From Actinomyces sp. (lineage in GTDB: Bacteria > Actinomycetota > Actinomycetes > Actinomycetales > Actinomycetaceae), in assembly GCA_022649165.1 (NCBI GenBank), contig JALCNR010000021.1:1-37040 (forward strand): DNA of 37,040 nt. Reading direction: 5' to 3'. Under the pieces are notes generated by a model. It was not told the origin of the DNA. It did not search any database and saw only the letters and a list, made by a program, of their open reading frames with translations. Positions 9,953-21,937 of the stretch are shown piece by piece. Position 1 is the stretch's first letter; every line of letters starts with the position of its first letter. A program made the translations under genes and the position numbers.

Positions 9953-11411
9953 TCCACAGGGTTTCCTGAAGATCCGGGAGCGCGAGCTGCCGGCACATCG
10001 TCCGATCCCGGTTCGCATCCGGGACTTCCACGAGGTGTTCGAGGGCCAAGACATCGGCGTCGTCGAACGCCAGGCCGGACGCTGCATGGACTGCGGGACC
10101 CCCTTCTGTCACGCGGCCTGCCCTCTGGGCAATCTCATCCCCGAGTGGAACACGCTGGCCTGGCGCGACGACTGGCGCGACGCCGTCGAGCGGCTCCACG
10201 CGACGAACAACTTCCCGGACTTCACCGGCAGGCTGTGCCCCGCCCCCTGTGAGGCGGCCTGCGTGCTGGCGATCAGCCAGCCCGCCGTGACGATCAAGAA
10301 CGTCGAGCACACGGCCGTCGACCACGCCTGGGACCAGGGCTGGATCACCCCGCAGATCCCGCAGCGCCTCACGGGGCTCACCGTCGCGGTGGTCGGCTCG
10401 GGGCCAGCTGGCCTGGCCGCCGCCCAGCAGCTCACCCGCGCGGGCCACACGGTCGCCGTATTCGAACGCGCGGACGCCGCCGGAGGGCTCCTGCGCTACG
10501 GCATCCCGGAGTTCAAGATGGAGAAGGCGGTGCTCGACCGGCGCCTGGAGCAGATGCGGGCCGAGGGAACGCGCTTCCATGTGGGCGTCGACGTGGGCTC
10601 CGAGCTCACGGGGGAGGACCTGCTTGAGCGTTTCGACGCGGTGGTCCTGACGACGGGCTCGACGGTGCCGCGCGACCTGCCGATCCCCGGACGGGATCTG
10701 GCCGGGATCGAGCAGGCGGTGGACTACCTCACCCGCTCGACGAGGCACGTGCACGGCGTGGACGCCGCTGACCCGTCGCAGTGGATCAGCGCGGAGGGCA
10801 AGGACGTCGTCATCATCGGCGGCGGCGACACGGGCGCGGACTGCCTGGGCACCGCCATCCGGCAGGGCGCGGCGTCGGTGACCAGCCTGGAGATCATGCC
10901 CCAGCCGCCGAACGAGCGCTCCTCCGCCGACCCGTGGCCGACCTATCCGCGTCTGTTCCGCGTGGCGAGCGCCCACGAGGAGGGCGGTGAGCGCCTCTAC
11001 GCGGTGTCCACCGTCGAGTTCCTCGGCGACGGGGACGGCCACGTCGCCCAGCTTCGGCTGGTGGATGTGGAGATGGAGGGCGGGCGCCCCACACCCGTGG
11101 AGGGAACAGAGCGGCTCATCCCCGCGCAGCTTGTGCTCCTGGCGATGGGCTTCACCGGGGTGGAGCGGCAGGGCCTGGTCGAGCAGCTGGGGCTGGAGGT
11201 CGACGGGCGCGGGCGCATCGTCCGCGATGAGCGTTTCACGACGTCGCATCCGGGCGTCTTCGCGGCCGGGGACGCCGGGCGCGGGCAGTCGCTCATCGTG
11301 TGGGCGATCGCCGAAGGCCGCTCCGCAGCGGCCGCCGTGGACGAGTACCTGCGCGGGCGCACGGAGCTTCCCGCTCCGATCCGTCCCGCGGACGCCCCCT
11401 ACCGTCCCTGA
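9945..11411 (+). CDS. gltD: Glutamate synthase, small subunit
   Basis: A 488-residue flavoprotein that passes electrons from NADPH to the large subunit. The N-terminal cysteine motifs [16 protein letters not shown] (about residues 45-60) and [10 protein letters not shown] bind 4Fe-4S clusters. An FAD-binding [10 protein letters not shown] fingerprint follows, then an NADPH-binding [12 protein letters not shown] fingerprint and a C-terminal FAD motif, [15 protein letters not shown] chose the GTG at 9945 because GGAGG (9934-9938) lies six bases upstream and the protein then begins with the conserved ADPQGFLKI. The start lies inside the gltB stop region (8-base overlap), which points to translational coupling of the two subunits. 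Confidence 0.96.
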   Translation: MADPQGFLKIRERELPAHRPIPVRIRDFHEVFEGQDIGVVERQAGRCMDCGTPFCHAACPLGNLIPEWNTLAWRDDWRDAVERLHATNNFPDFTGRLCPAPCEAACVLAISQPAVTIKNVEHTAVDHAWDQGWITPQIPQRLTGLTVAVVGSGPAGLAAAQQLTRAGHTVAVFERADAAGGLLRYGIPEFKMEKAVLDRRLEQMRAEGTRFHVGVDVGSELTGEDLLERFDAVVLTTGSTVPRDLPIPGRDLAGIEQAVDYLTRSTRHVHGVDAADPSQWISAEGKDVVIIGGGDTGADCLGTAIRQGAASVTSLEIMPQPPNERSSADPWPTYPRLFRVASAHEEGGERLYAVSTVEFLGDGDGHVAQLRLVDVEMEGGRPTPVEGTERLIPAQLVLLAMGFTGVERQGLVEQLGLEVDGRGRIVRDERFTTSHPGVFAAGDAGRGQSLIVWAIAEGRSAAAAVDEYLRGRTELPAPIRPADAPYRP

Positions 11412-11557
11412 GTCCGGCCTCCCGTCGCTCCGGCCGACAGCCGGATGGCCGGGCGGGCCAGGCCGAAGGCCTCCTGCTGTGCGGCGGCCAGAGCGTCGGC
11501 GTCGGTCGACCGGGTGAGGATGACGACGCGCGCGCCGGCGAGCGCCAGTGCCGCCAC
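11399..11557 (-). CDS. Possible small ORF or gene remnant, 52 residues
   Basis: A minus-strand frame opens after a TAG at 11596-11594 and runs to a TAG at 11401-11399, overlapping the gltD end by 13 bases. From a GTG at 11557 it would encode 52 residues beginning with a hydrophobic, helix-like stretch ([13 protein letters not shown]), followed by an alanine-rich segment. Nearly every codon ends in G or C, as in the true genes nearby, and this frame fills most of the 196 bp gap between gltD and uvrC. The ribosome site is weak and I recognise no family. It may be the C-terminal remnant of a decayed gene, a small membrane protein, or chance in GC-rich DNA. Confidence 0.25.
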   Translation of the reverse strand: MAALALAGARVVILTRSTDADALAAAQQEAFGLARPAIRLSAGATGGRTQGR

Positions 11558-11594
11558 CGCCCCTGAGGCCAGGGCGGAGAGGGCGGCGCGCGGC

Positions 11595-11600
11595 TACTCT
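11595..11600 (+). promoter_or_regulatory. Leaderless-type -10 box for uvrC
   Basis: TACTCT ends seven bases before the GTG of uvrC. No ribosome site separates the two. In actinobacteria this spacing is typical of transcripts that begin at the start codon itself. Confidence 0.55.
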
Positions 11601-11607
11601 GTCCTGC

Positions 11608-13617
11608 GTGGCAGACCCCAGCACCTACCGGCCCCGGACGGGCGACATCCCGACCGATCCGGGCGTGTACCGCTTCCGCGACGCGGAGGGTCGGGTCATC
11701 TACGTCGGCAAGGCGAAGAACCTGCGCAACCGCCTGACCAACTACTTCCAGGATCCCGCGAACCTCCATCCGCGCACCCAGCAGATGGTCTTCACGGCGG
11801 CGAGCGTCCAGTGGACCGTCGTGGCGACGGAGGTCGAGGCCCTGACCCTCGAGTTCACGTGGATCAAGGAGTTCGACCCGCGCTTCAACGTCATGTACCG
11901 CGACGACAAGTCGTATCCGTACCTGGCGGTGACAATGGGGGAGCAGTACCCCCGGGTCCACATCACCCGGGAGGCCCGCCGCAAGGACAGTCGATACTTC
12001 GGGCCCTACACGCAGGTGTGGGCCATCCGCGAGACCATCGACCTGCTTCTGCGCGTCTTCCCCGTGCGCACCTGCTCGGCGGGCGTCTTCCGCCGGGCGG
12101 AGGCACAGGGTAGGCCCTGCCTCCTCGGCTACATCGACAAGTGCTCGGCCCCGTGCGTGGGCCGGATCTCCGAGGCCGACCATCGGAGCCTGGCCGAGGA
12201 TCTCTGCGAGTTCATGGAGGGACGCACCCGGCCCGTCATGCGCCGGCTCGAGGAGGAGATGAGGGAGGCGTCGGCGGCGCTGGACTTCGAACGGGCGGCG
12301 CGCCGCAGGGACGACCTCGCGGCCCTGGAGAAGGTCCTCCAACGCAATGCGATGGTGCTGGACGACGGGACGGACGCCGACGTCTTCGCCCTGGTCGCAG
12401 ACGAGCTGGATGCCGCCGTCCACGTCTTCCACGTGCGTGGCGGGCGCATCCGAGGCACACGCGGATGGGTGGTGGACCGCGCCGACGACACGCCGCCCGA
12501 CGCCCTGATGGCACGGCTGCTCCAGCAGGTCTACGGAGACATGCCGAAGGCGCCGCGGCCGCTGCGCGGCCGGCCGACCGGCCAGGCGGACGCGACCTCG
12601 GTCGACGACGTGGCCCACACGCCGACCCAGGCGATCCCCCGGGACGTCCTCGTCTCCGTCATGCCGGAGGACGGCCCGGTCATCGAGGAATGGCTCTCCG
12701 GCCTGCGCGGCGCCCGCGTCCGCCTGCGCGTCCCGCGCCGCGGGCCCAAGGCGCAGCTCATGGGCACGGTGCGCGAGAACGCGGCCCAGGCGCTCCAGCT
12801 CCACCGCACGAGGAGGGCGGGCGACCTCACGCAGCGCTCCCGCGCGCTGGAGGAGCTCGCGGAGGACCTCGACCTGCCCGCCGCCCCCCTGCGCATCGAG
12901 TGCTACGACATCTCCCACACCCAGGGGCAGGACCAGGTCGGCTCCATGGTGGTCTTCGAGGACGGAGTCCCCCGCAAGGACGCCTACCGCACCTTCAATC
13001 TGCGCGGTCCGGACGGGAACGGCGTCCCCGACGACACGGCGGCGATGGACGAGGTCCTCCACCGCCGCTTCGCGCGTCTGCTCGCCGAGGAGTCGGGCCT
13101 CGAGGGCGAGGACGAGGACGGCGTGGCTTTCCAGTCGGGTCCGGTCGACGCCGGGACGGGACGGCCCCGGCGGTTCTCCTACCGCCCCGACCTCGTGGTC
13201 GTCGACGGCGGCCTGCCGCAGGTCAACGCCGCGCGCACGACGCTGGACGGGATGGGCGTGGACGTCGCGGTCATCGGTCTGGCGAAGCGCCTGGAGGAGG
13301 TGTGGGTGCCCGGCGAGGAGTTCCCGCTCATCCTCCCGAGGTCCTCGGCCGCCCTGTACCTCCTGCAGCATCTGCGTGACGAGTCGCACCGATTCGCGAT
13401 CACGAAGCACCGCAGGCGCCGGGGCGCCCGGCAGACGCGGTCCGTGCTCGACGACATCCCCGGGCTCGGCCCCGCGCGACAGAAGGCGCTGCTGCGCCAT
13501 TTCGGCTCCGTCAAGCGGGTGAGGGCGGCGACGGAGGAGCAGATCGCCGAGGTGCCCGGGATCGGGCCGCAGCTGGCGGCCTCGATCCGGGCGCGGCTGG
13601 GGGACGCCCGCACGTGA
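11608..13617 (+). CDS. uvrC: Excinuclease ABC subunit C
   Basis: A 669-residue nuclease that makes the dual incisions in nucleotide excision repair with UvrA and UvrB. Domains in order: an N-terminal GIY-YIG nuclease (PGVYRFRD, then [13 protein letters not shown]) for the 3' cut; a UVR motif around [12 protein letters not shown] for UvrB contact; an RNase H-like nuclease with CYDISH and [13 protein letters not shown] for the 5' cut; and tandem helix-hairpin-helix motifs ([13 protein letters not shown] and [12 protein letters not shown]) at the end. The GTG at 11608 gives [14 protein letters not shown], the usual N-terminus, and sits seven bases after TACTCT, so translation is probably leaderless. 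Confidence 0.96.
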   Translation: MADPSTYRPRTGDIPTDPGVYRFRDAEGRVIYVGKAKNLRNRLTNYFQDPANLHPRTQQMVFTAASVQWTVVATEVEALTLEFTWIKEFDPRFNVMYRDDKSYPYLAVTMGEQYPRVHITREARRKDSRYFGPYTQVWAIRETIDLLLRVFPVRTCSAGVFRRAEAQGRPCLLGYIDKCSAPCVGRISEADHRSLAEDLCEFMEGRTRPVMRRLEEEMREASAALDFERAARRRDDLAALEKVLQRNAMVLDDGTDADVFALVADELDAAVHVFHVRGGRIRGTRGWVVDRADDTPPDALMARLLQQVYGDMPKAPRPLRGRPTGQADATSVDDVAHTPTQAIPRDVLVSVMPEDGPVIEEWLSGLRGARVRLRVPRRGPKAQLMGTVRENAAQALQLHRTRRAGDLTQRSRALEELAEDLDLPAAPLRIECYDISHTQGQDQVGSMVVFEDGVPRKDAYRTFNLRGPDGNGVPDDTAAMDEVLHRRFARLLAEESGLEGEDEDGVAFQSGPVDAGTGRPRRFSYRPDLVVVDGGLPQVNAARTTLDGMGVDVAVIGLAKRLEEVWVPGEEFPLILPRSSAALYLLQHLRDESHRFAITKHRRRRGARQTRSVLDDIPGLGPARQKALLRHFGSVKRVRAATEEQIAEVPGIGPQLAASIRARLGDART

Positions 13618-13645
13618 CGGGCCGATCAATGGCATCCTTGGGGAC

Positions 13646-14584
13646 ATGACGAACGAGGACCCGCAGACCGTGCCGAACGGGATCCCGCTGCTGGACTCAC
13701 TGCCCGGGGCGGCCACGTCGCCGACGAATGAGGTGCTCATCATCACCGGCCGATCGGGGGCCGGGCGGTCCCAGGCCGCGCGGGCGCTGGAGGACCTCGA
13801 CTGGTACGTCGTCGACAACCTGCCTCCCTCGATGCTGCCGGCGCTGGTGGGGATGATGTCCCCCGGCGGGGAGGCGGGCGTCCACCGTCTGGCGGTGGTC
13901 GTCGACGTGCGCTCCCGCGCCTTCTTCATGGATCTCTCCGCCACGCTGGACGCGCTCCGGGCCCAGGGGGTCCTCTACCGGATCATCTACCTGGAGGCCG
14001 ACGAGGCGACGCTGGTGCGCCGGTACGAGTCGAACCGGCGACCCCATCCCCTCCAGGGCGACGGCACGGTCCTAGACGGCATCCACGCCGAGGACGTCCT
14101 GCTGGCGCCCCTGCGCCGCCGCGCCGACGAGGTCATCGACACGACGCGGATGTCGGTCCACGACCTGTCCCGCCACATCCGCGACGTCATCGCGGGAGAG
14201 GGGGAGCGCCCTCTCCAGCTCACCGTCGAGTCCTTCGGCTTCAAGTACGGCCTGCCGCTGGACGCCGACGACGTCCTCGATGTGCGTTTCCTCAAGAACC
14301 CCTACTGGATCGACGAGCTGCGCCACCTCACCGGACGCGACAAGGCGGTCGCGGACTACGTGCTGGACCAGCCCGGGGCACGCGACTTCGCCTGCGGCTA
14401 CGCGGACCTGCTGGCGCCCATGCTCGACGGCTACCTCACCGAACTCAAGCCCTTCGTCACGATCGCGGTCGGCTGCACGGGCGGCAAGCACCGCTCGGTG
14501 GCGGTGGCGGAACTCGTCGCCGAGCGGTTGCGCGAACGCGGGTTCCCCGTGAGGGTCCTCCATCGCGACCTGGGGAGGGAATGA
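13646..14584 (+). CDS. rapZ: RapZ-family nucleotide-binding protein
   Basis: A 312-residue P-loop protein (RapZ/YvcJ family). The Walker A motif GRSGAGRS is at residues 35-42 and WYVVDNLPP follows as the Walker B-like motif. The C-terminal half contains [26 protein letters not shown] and [10 protein letters not shown], both typical of the family. In E. coli RapZ controls glmZ RNA; in Gram-positives the role is unclear. It lies 28 bp after uvrC and its stop overlaps the yvcK start. No good ribosome site precedes the ATG. CATCCT (13633-13638) lies seven bases before it, a near match to a -10 box, so this gene may also be leaderless. Confidence 0.92.
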   Translation: MTNEDPQTVPNGIPLLDSLPGAATSPTNEVLIITGRSGAGRSQAARALEDLDWYVVDNLPPSMLPALVGMMSPGGEAGVHRLAVVVDVRSRAFFMDLSATLDALRAQGVLYRIIYLEADEATLVRRYESNRRPHPLQGDGTVLDGIHAEDVLLAPLRRRADEVIDTTRMSVHDLSRHIRDVIAGEGERPLQLTVESFGFKYGLPLDADDVLDVRFLKNPYWIDELRHLTGRDKAVADYVLDQPGARDFACGYADLLAPMLDGYLTELKPFVTIAVGCTGGKHRSVAVAELVAERLRERGFPVRVLHRDLGRE

Positions 14585-15588
14585 TGTCCTACCTGGACGC
14601 GGAGGGATGGGCCCAGCGCGGCGAGACGGGCCAGGAGGTCGTCGCCCTCGGAGGGGGGCACGGGCTTTCGGCGACCCTGCGGGCGCTTCGCCACATCACC
14701 CATGTCCTCACCGCCGTCGTCACGGTCGCGGACGACGGCGGGTCCTCCGGCCGCCTCCGTTCCGAGATGGACATCCTGCCCCCGGGCGACCTTCGGATGG
14801 CTCTGGCGAGCCTGTGCGAGGAGACCGAGTGGGGGTTGACCTGGCGGGACGTCCTCCAGACTCGCCTGCGCACCTCGGGCGCGATGGACGGCCACGCCTT
14901 GGGGAACCTGCTCATCGCCGGCCTGTGGCAGTTGCTCGGCGATCCCGTCGAGGGGCTGGACTGGGTGGCGAGGCTGCTGCGCGCCCAGGGCCGGGTCCTC
15001 CCGATGGCCTCCGTGCCGTTGGACATCGAGGCGGAGATGGAGGACGAGGGGCGCGTCTACACGGTTCGCGGACAGGCCGAGGTGGCGGTCGCCCGCGGGA
15101 CGGTGCGCCACGTGCGGCTCATCCCCGAGAACCCGCCCGTGCCGGCGGCCGTGCTGGAGGCGATCGGGCGGGCCGACTGGGTGGTGCTCGGGCCGGGCTC
15201 CTGGTACACGTCGGTCATCCCCCACTTGCTGGTCGCCGATCTGCACCGCGCACTGGTCACCACGGACGCCCACCGCGCGCTGGTGCTCAACCTCGCCCGT
15301 CAGCGCGGGGAGACGGAGGCCATGACGACGGCGGACCACGTCCGCGTCCTGCGCGAGCATGCCCCCGACCTCAAACTCGACGTCGTCGTGGCGGATCCCA
15401 CGGCCACCGACGACATCGACGACCTCATCGACGCCGCCCAGCAGGTAGGCGCGCGCGTGCTCCTGCGACAGGTCCGGACGGGGGACGGCCAACCCCACCA
15501 CGATCCCCTGCGCCTGGCGGCCGCCTTGCGCGACGCCTTCGACGGGTTCCTCGGCGAGGTCGGCCGTCCCGAGCCCTGGCTGGCCTGA
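14584..15588 (+). CDS. yvcK: YvcK/CofD-like gluconeogenesis factor
   Basis: A 334-residue cytoplasmic protein of the YvcK family, which binds UDP-sugars and affects growth on gluconeogenic carbon and cell-wall synthesis in other Gram-positives. Family motifs seen: [50 protein letters not shown] and [15 protein letters not shown]. Two in-frame ATGs lie at 14581 and 14584. I prefer 14584 because GGAGG (14574-14578) is then five bases upstream and the start shares one base with the rapZ TGA. The rapZ-yvcK-whiA triplet is conserved across Gram-positive bacteria. Confidence 0.93.
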   Translation: MSYLDAEGWAQRGETGQEVVALGGGHGLSATLRALRHITHVLTAVVTVADDGGSSGRLRSEMDILPPGDLRMALASLCEETEWGLTWRDVLQTRLRTSGAMDGHALGNLLIAGLWQLLGDPVEGLDWVARLLRAQGRVLPMASVPLDIEAEMEDEGRVYTVRGQAEVAVARGTVRHVRLIPENPPVPAAVLEAIGRADWVVLGPGSWYTSVIPHLLVADLHRALVTTDAHRALVLNLARQRGETEAMTTADHVRVLREHAPDLKLDVVVADPTATDDIDDLIDAAQQVGARVLLRQVRTGDGQPHHDPLRLAAALRDAFDGFLGEVGRPEPWLA

Positions 15589-15614
15589 CCCGTGCGAGGT
15601 GGGAGGATGACGCC

Positions 15615-17752
<2,138 letters not shown>

Positions 17753-17775
17753 TCCACACGGTCTGGTGAGGATGG

Positions 17776-17813
17776 GCGCCCGCGCACGCGATCGGCGTGC
17801 GCGGGCGCTTCTC
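17776..17813 (+). terminator. Hairpin between gap and pgk
   Basis: A perfect 14 bp stem (17776-17789 with 17795-17808, arm GCGCCCGCGCACGC) with a 5-base loop is followed by TTCTCGT. It lies 23 bp past the gap stop. It could terminate part of the transcription or stabilise the 3' end of a gap-only message. Confidence 0.7.
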
Positions 17814-17851
17814 GTCCGCCACCGTTCCACCCCTCGTCGAAGGAAGACTCA

Positions 17852-19042
17852 ATGAGGACCATCGATACCCTGGGCGACCTGCGCGGCAAGCGCGTCCTGG
17901 TCCGCTCCGACTTCAATGTGCCGCTCAAGGACGGCGTCATCACCGATGACGGCCGGATCCGCGCGGCTCTGCCCACGTTGGCGAAGCTCGTCGACGCCGG
18001 CGCGAAGGTCGTCATCATGGCGCACCTGGGGCGCCCGAAGGGGGCCGCCGACCCGGCGTTCTCCCTGGCGCCCGTCGCCGCCCGGCTGGGTGAGCTGATC
18101 TCCGCCCCCGTCGCCCTGGCGGCGGACACCACGGGGCCCTCGGCCCGCGAGACCGTCCGGGGCCTGGAGGACGGCCAGATCGCACTCCTGGAGAACGTCC
18201 GCTTCGATCCGCGGGAGACCTCGAAGGCCGACGCGGAGCGCGAGGCGCTGGCGCGCGAGTACGCGGAGCTGGGGGACGCGTTCGTCTCCGACGGCTTCGG
18301 CGTGGTCCACCGCAAGCAGGCCTCCGTCTACGACATCGCGAAGCTGCTGCCCTCGGCCGCGGGCCTGCTGGTGCTCAAGGAGATCGAGTCCCTGCGCCGG
18401 GCGACGGAGAACCCGGAGCGGCCCTACGCGGTCGTGCTGGGAGGCTCGAAGGTCTCCGACAAGCTCGGGGTGATCGCGAACCTCCTCACCAAGGCCGACA
18501 TCCTGCTCATCGGCGGCGGCATGGCGTTCACGTTCCTGGCCGCGAAGGGCTACGGCGTGGGCACGTCGCTGCTCGAGGAGGACCAGATCGACACCGTCAA
18601 GGGCTACATCTCGGAGGCCGCCCGCCGGGGCGTCGACCTGGTGCTGCCCGTGGACGTCGTGGTGGCTCCGGCCTTCGCGGCTGACGCCGCGCCGACGAAC
18701 GTCGCCGCGGACCAGATCCCCTCCGACCAGATGGGGCTCGACATCGGCACGGCCTCCCAGAAGCTCTTCGCGGAGAAGCTCTCGCGCGCGAAGACGGTCG
18801 CGTGGAACGGCCCGATGGGCGTCTTCGAGTTCCCGGCCTTCGCCGCCGGCACCCGGGCCGTCGCCGAGGCGCTGTCGGAGGGCTCGATGTTCTCCGTGAT
18901 CGGCGGCGGCGACTCCGCCGCCGCCGTGCGCACCCTGGGCTTCGACGAGTCCACCTTCTCCCACATCTCCACCGGAGGCGGCGCCTCCCTCGAGCTCCTC
19001 GAGGGCAAGGAACTGCCCGGTATCGCAGTCTTGGAGGACTGA
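17852..19042 (+). CDS. pgk: Phosphoglycerate kinase
   Basis: A 396-residue enzyme that transfers phosphate from 1,3-bisphosphoglycerate to ADP. The N-terminal substrate motif is [25 protein letters not shown] and [11 protein letters not shown] follow, and the nucleotide-binding half has [13 protein letters not shown] and [17 protein letters not shown] lies about eight bases before the ATG. Length is typical. The stop is only four bases before tpiA, so the two are surely on one message. Confidence 0.97.
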   Translation: MRTIDTLGDLRGKRVLVRSDFNVPLKDGVITDDGRIRAALPTLAKLVDAGAKVVIMAHLGRPKGAADPAFSLAPVAARLGELISAPVALAADTTGPSARETVRGLEDGQIALLENVRFDPRETSKADAEREALAREYAELGDAFVSDGFGVVHRKQASVYDIAKLLPSAAGLLVLKEIESLRRATENPERPYAVVLGGSKVSDKLGVIANLLTKADILLIGGGMAFTFLAAKGYGVGTSLLEEDQIDTVKGYISEAARRGVDLVLPVDVVVAPAFAADAAPTNVAADQIPSDQMGLDIGTASQKLFAEKLSRAKTVAWNGPMGVFEFPAFAAGTRAVAEALSEGSMFSVIGGGDSAAAVRTLGFDESTFSHISTGGGASLELLEGKELPGIAVLED

Positions 19043-19046
19043 TCAC

Positions 19047-19826
19047 ATGACACGCACTCCGCTCATGGCGGGCAACTGGAAGATGAACCTCGACCACCTC
19101 GAGGCGATCCACCTTGTGCAGGGACTCGCGATGGCCCTGGACGACGCCGGCTTCGACTACGCGTCGGCCGACGTCGTCGTCATTCCGCCATTCACGGACA
19201 TCCGTTCCGTGCAGACCGTCGTCGAGGGCGACGGCCTGAAGATCGCCTACGGCGCCCAGGACGTCTCGACCCACACGTCGGGCGCCTACACGGGTGAGGT
19301 CTCCGCCACGATGCTGCAGAAGCTCGGCGTCTCCTACGTGGTCGTCGGGCACTCCGAGCGTCGGCAGTACCACGGCGAGTCCGACGCCCTGGTGGGGGAG
19401 AAGGCCCGGGTGACGCTCGAGGCGGGGATGACCCCGATCATCTGCTGCGGCGAGGGCCTCGACATCCGCAAGGCGGGCAAGCACGTCAGCCACGTGCTCA
19501 CGCAGATCGACGGCGCGCTGGAGGGCATGACCGCGGAGCAGGCCGCGAAGGTCGTCATCGCCTACGAGCCCATCTGGGCCATCGGCACCGGCGAGGTGGC
19601 CACCCCGGCGGACGCACAGGAGGTCTGCGGGGCGATCCGCACGCGCCTGGGGGAGCTGTACTCCCCGGAGCTGGCCGGCGGCGTGCGGATCCTCTACGGC
19701 GGCTCCGTGAAGTCCTCGAACGTCAAGGACATCATGGCGCAGCCGGATGTCGACGGCGGACTGGTCGGCGGCGCCTCGCTCAAGGCGGAGGAGTTCGCGA
19801 AGATCGCGATGTTCCAGACGCTGTGA
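19047..19826 (+). CDS. tpiA: Triosephosphate isomerase
   Basis: A 259-residue TIM-barrel enzyme interconverting dihydroxyacetone phosphate and glyceraldehyde-3-phosphate. Catalytic residues are visible as Lys12 (GNWKMN), His102 (VVVGHSERR) and Glu174 ([11 protein letters not shown]), with the phosphate-binding GGSVKSSN near the end. The ribosome site GGAGG lies inside the last codons of pgk, ten bases before the ATG. It is followed by a GC-rich hairpin. Confidence 0.97.
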   Translation: MTRTPLMAGNWKMNLDHLEAIHLVQGLAMALDDAGFDYASADVVVIPPFTDIRSVQTVVEGDGLKIAYGAQDVSTHTSGAYTGEVSATMLQKLGVSYVVVGHSERRQYHGESDALVGEKARVTLEAGMTPIICCGEGLDIRKAGKHVSHVLTQIDGALEGMTAEQAAKVVIAYEPIWAIGTGEVATPADAQEVCGAIRTRLGELYSPELAGGVRILYGGSVKSSNVKDIMAQPDVDGGLVGGASLKAEEFAKIAMFQTL

Positions 19827-19836
19827 CACGGTGAGG

Positions 19837-19875
19837 GGCGGCGGCGGGGCCGGTGAGTTGGCTCCCGCCGCCGCC
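19837..19875 (+). terminator. GC-rich hairpin after tpiA
   Basis: GGCGGCGGCGGG (19837-19848) pairs perfectly with CCCGCCGCCGCC (19864-19875) across a 15-base loop, ten bases after the tpiA stop. No T-run follows. It probably ends the glycolytic message, with a new promoter for secG starting eight bases later. Confidence 0.55.
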
Positions 19876-19882
19876 TCCCCGT

Positions 19883-19888
19883 TAGACT
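19883..19888 (+). promoter_or_regulatory. Leaderless-type -10 box ahead of the secG leader ORF
   Basis: TAGACT ends seven bases before the ATG at 19896, the spacing expected when transcription begins at the start codon. A transcript from here would begin with the 20-codon ORF and run into secG. Confidence 0.5.
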
Positions 19889-19895
19889 GGGCCGC

Positions 19896-19958
19896 ATGAC
19901 ATCCTCGCCGGGCGGCGTGCCCGGCATCCCGACTACCCCGAACGGACTTCTCACGTGA
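19896..19958 (+). CDS. Possible 20-residue leaderless leader peptide upstream of secG
   Basis: An ATG at 19896 opens a 20-codon frame rich in proline, glycine, serine and threonine (it ends in TPNGLLT). Its TGA (19956-19958) overlaps the secG GTG (19955-19957) as GTGA. TAGACT lies seven bases before the ATG. secG itself has no convincing ribosome site, so ribosomes finishing this short ORF could restart at secG. The arrangement repeats the GTGA couplings seen between genuine genes in this window. No homologue is known to me, and the peptide may serve only as a translation ramp. Confidence 0.4.
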   Translation: MTSSPGGVPGIPTTPNGLLT

Positions 19959-20203
19959 CCGTGCTCAAGATCGTGCTGTTGGTGCTCATCGTGGTGACGA
20001 GCCTCCTGCTCACCCTGACCATCCTCATGCACAAGGGACGCGGCGGCGGCCTGTCCGACATGTTCGGCGGCGGGATCTCGTCCTCGGTCGGGTCCTCGGG
20101 CGTGGCCGAACGCAATCTCAACCGCATCACGCTGGGCGTCATGCTGGTGTGGGTCGTGTGCGTGGTGGGCTACGGCCTCATCATGAAGTTCGCGATCGTC
20201 TAA
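19955..20203 (+). CDS. secG: SecG subunit of the protein translocase
   Basis: An 82-residue membrane protein that assists the SecYE channel in protein export. It has two hydrophobic helices (about residues 3-24 and 61-80). They are joined by a loop with MHKGRGGGLSDMFGGG, the hallmark of SecG. The GTG at 19955 is preceded only by a weak purine stretch and overlaps the stop of a short upstream ORF. Its 3' end overlaps the convergent pgl gene by 23 bases. A position just after tpiA is common in actinobacteria. Confidence 0.93.
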   Translation: MTVLKIVLLVLIVVTSLLLTLTILMHKGRGGGLSDMFGGGISSSVGSSGVAERNLNRITLGVMLVWVVCVVGYGLIMKFAIV

Positions 20204-20942
20204 GCCGTCGCGCGGCCTCGCGGTCCAGCCACCAGGTGGTGCGCGGTCCGCGCAGGGCCGCAGCCGGGACCTCATGGGGGTCCGCCCCGCCGAGGGCGCG
20301 CTGGAGCGCCCCCGCCTTGGCGGCTCCCGCCGCGACGACCCAGATGCGCCGCGCCGAGGCGAGGACGCCGCGCGACAGCGTGATCCGAAGCGGCGGCGGC
20401 TTCGGCGAGGCCTCCTCGGCGAGCACCTCGTCGACGGCGTCGAGCTGCCCATGGCCGGGAAACAGGCTGGCGAAATGGCCGTCGGGCCCCATGCCCAGGA
20501 CCGCGAGATCCAGGTGGCGGCCCGCCATCTCGGCCCGCCACTGGCCCAGGTAGGCGGCGGCGGCCTCGTGGAGCGGCCGATCACCGTCCGAGGAGGGCAT
20601 GCGGCGCAGGTCGACCCCGTCGGTCCGGGAGAACAGGCGCCGCCAGGCGTCGGCGTCGTTGCGGTCCGGATCGCCGGCCGGCACATAGCGCTCGTCAGCC
20701 CACCACACGCGGACGCGTCGCCAGTCGGCAGCGGCGGGCCCGTCCCCGGCGTCGACGAGGGCGAGGACGCCGGAGGACACGAACCCGCCGGCCACGGCGA
20801 TGTCCACGGGCCCGCTGCCGTCCGGGCGGGCTCGCGTGAGACCGGCGAGCAGATCGGTCAGCGCGGTGGCGGCCTCGCGGGAGAGCGCCTCCGCGTCGGG
20901 CAGGACGCGGATGTCGTCGGGCTGGCCGACGCGGGTCGTCAC
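20181..20942 (-). CDS. pgl: 6-phosphogluconolactonase
   Basis: A 253-residue enzyme of the pgl/devB type that hydrolyses 6-phosphogluconolactone, the second step of the oxidative pentose phosphate pathway. Motifs: VAGGFVSSGVLAL near the N-terminus, VWWADERYVP, and LGMGPDGHFASLFPGH. The GTG at 20942 overlaps the opcA TGA as GTGA. It is the last gene of the tkt-zwf-opcA-pgl operon, and its end runs 23 bases into secG from the opposite side. Confidence 0.94.
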   Translation of the reverse strand: MTTRVGQPDDIRVLPDAEALSREAATALTDLLAGLTRARPDGSGPVDIAVAGGFVSSGVLALVDAGDGPAAADWRRVRVWWADERYVPAGDPDRNDADAWRRLFSRTDGVDLRRMPSSDGDRPLHEAAAAYLGQWRAEMAGRHLDLAVLGMGPDGHFASLFPGHGQLDAVDEVLAEEASPKPPPLRITLSRGVLASARRIWVVAAGAAKAGALQRALGGADPHEVPAAALRGPRTTWWLDREAARRLRRSRTS

Positions 20943-21937
20943 GCGGCGCCGCCCTCGTCGGCGATCTCGGCCCCGGGCGCGTCGGGCTCCGACGGGCCGC
21001 AGAAACCGGACTGCCGGCCCAGGCGGGGGATGTCCTCCTGCAGCAGGCGCCCGTAGAACTCGTCGGGGTCGAGGCGGCGGAGCTCCTCCATCAGGCAGTC
21101 CTGGACGGAGCGGCGCGCCAGGTTGACCTCGGCGGGTTCCAGCCCGCTGCGCGTCACATGGGCCACGGAGGATCCGGCGCGCCTGGAGAGGGCGACGTCG
21201 GTCCCGTCCTCGAAGGCGAAATGCACGCCCGTGATCGTGACGGCCTCGCGCTCGGTCTCCCGCCGGGTCGGGACGTGGAGGGCCCGCCCGAGCCAGGCCG
21301 CGACCAGGAAGGAGGAGGGATGGGTCGCGTTCCCGGTGACGAGGACGTTCGCTGGAGCCTCGCGGAACTGCTCGATGATCGTGGACAGCACGGCGCGCCA
21401 CTGGGTGACAGAGGCCCAGGCCAGATCCGTGTCCCCCGGCGCGTAGACGCGGGAGAGGTGGACGAGGGTGCGCACGGGGCAGTCGGTGTTCCGCGAGTCC
21501 GTGATGCGGCGCACTGCGATGCGGCCCAGCGGATGCTCGGACGGGTTCTCGGGCGGCTGGTTGGGCCAGTAGGTGACGACCGGGGTGTCCGAGAGGAGCA
21601 ACGGCATCACCAGGGTGTCGAGGTCCGTGCCGGCCTCCCCGCGGGGCTCGAGGATAATGACCTCGGAGGCTCCGGCGTCCCCGCCCACGCGGATCTGGGC
21701 GTTGAGGCGGGCGGGCGCCGGCACCTGCTCGGATTCGACGACGACGATGACGCGGCACGGGTGCTCGCGGGAGGCGGCGTCGGAGATCTCGATGGCGCGG
21801 TCCACGTCGATCATGTCGGAGACCACGACGATGAGGGTGAGCACGCGGCCGAGGGCCCCGGAGCCGCGCGACTCGCGCAGCTCGTTGAGGCGGGAGGCCA
21901 CCTGCGAGGCTGTGGTGTCCTTGAGGGTGATGATCAC
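20939..21937 (-). CDS. opcA: OpcA, glucose-6-phosphate dehydrogenase assembly protein
   Basis: A 332-residue protein of the OpcA family, which supports the assembly or activity of glucose-6-phosphate dehydrogenase in cyanobacteria and actinobacteria. Recognisable segments are LTLIVVVSD, CRVIVVVE and YWPNQPPENPSEHPLG. I chose the GTG at 21937 because GGAGG lies five bases upstream and the start overlaps the zwf TGA as GTGA. An in-frame TTG at 21949 would be the alternative but has no ribosome site. The position between zwf and pgl supports the call. Confidence 0.93.
   Translation of the reverse strand: MIITLKDTTASQVASRLNELRESRGSGALGRVLTLIVVVSDMIDVDRAIEISDAASREHPCRVIVVVESEQVPAPARLNAQIRVGGDAGASEVIILEPRGEAGTDLDTLVMPLLLSDTPVVTYWPNQPPENPSEHPLGRIAVRRITDSRNTDCPVRTLVHLSRVYAPGDTDLAWASVTQWRAVLSTIIEQFREAPANVLVTGNATHPSSFLVAAWLGRALHVPTRRETEREAVTITGVHFAFEDGTDVALSRRAGSSVAHVTRSGLEPAEVNLARRSVQDCLMEELRRLDPDEFYGRLLQEDIPRLGRQSGFCGPSEPDAPGAEIADEGGAA

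Noticed and set aside
11293-13944. An 883-codon minus-strand open frame
   Set aside because: It lies opposite uvrC and the start of rapZ, is rich in arginine, histidine and valine, and has no recognisable motif.
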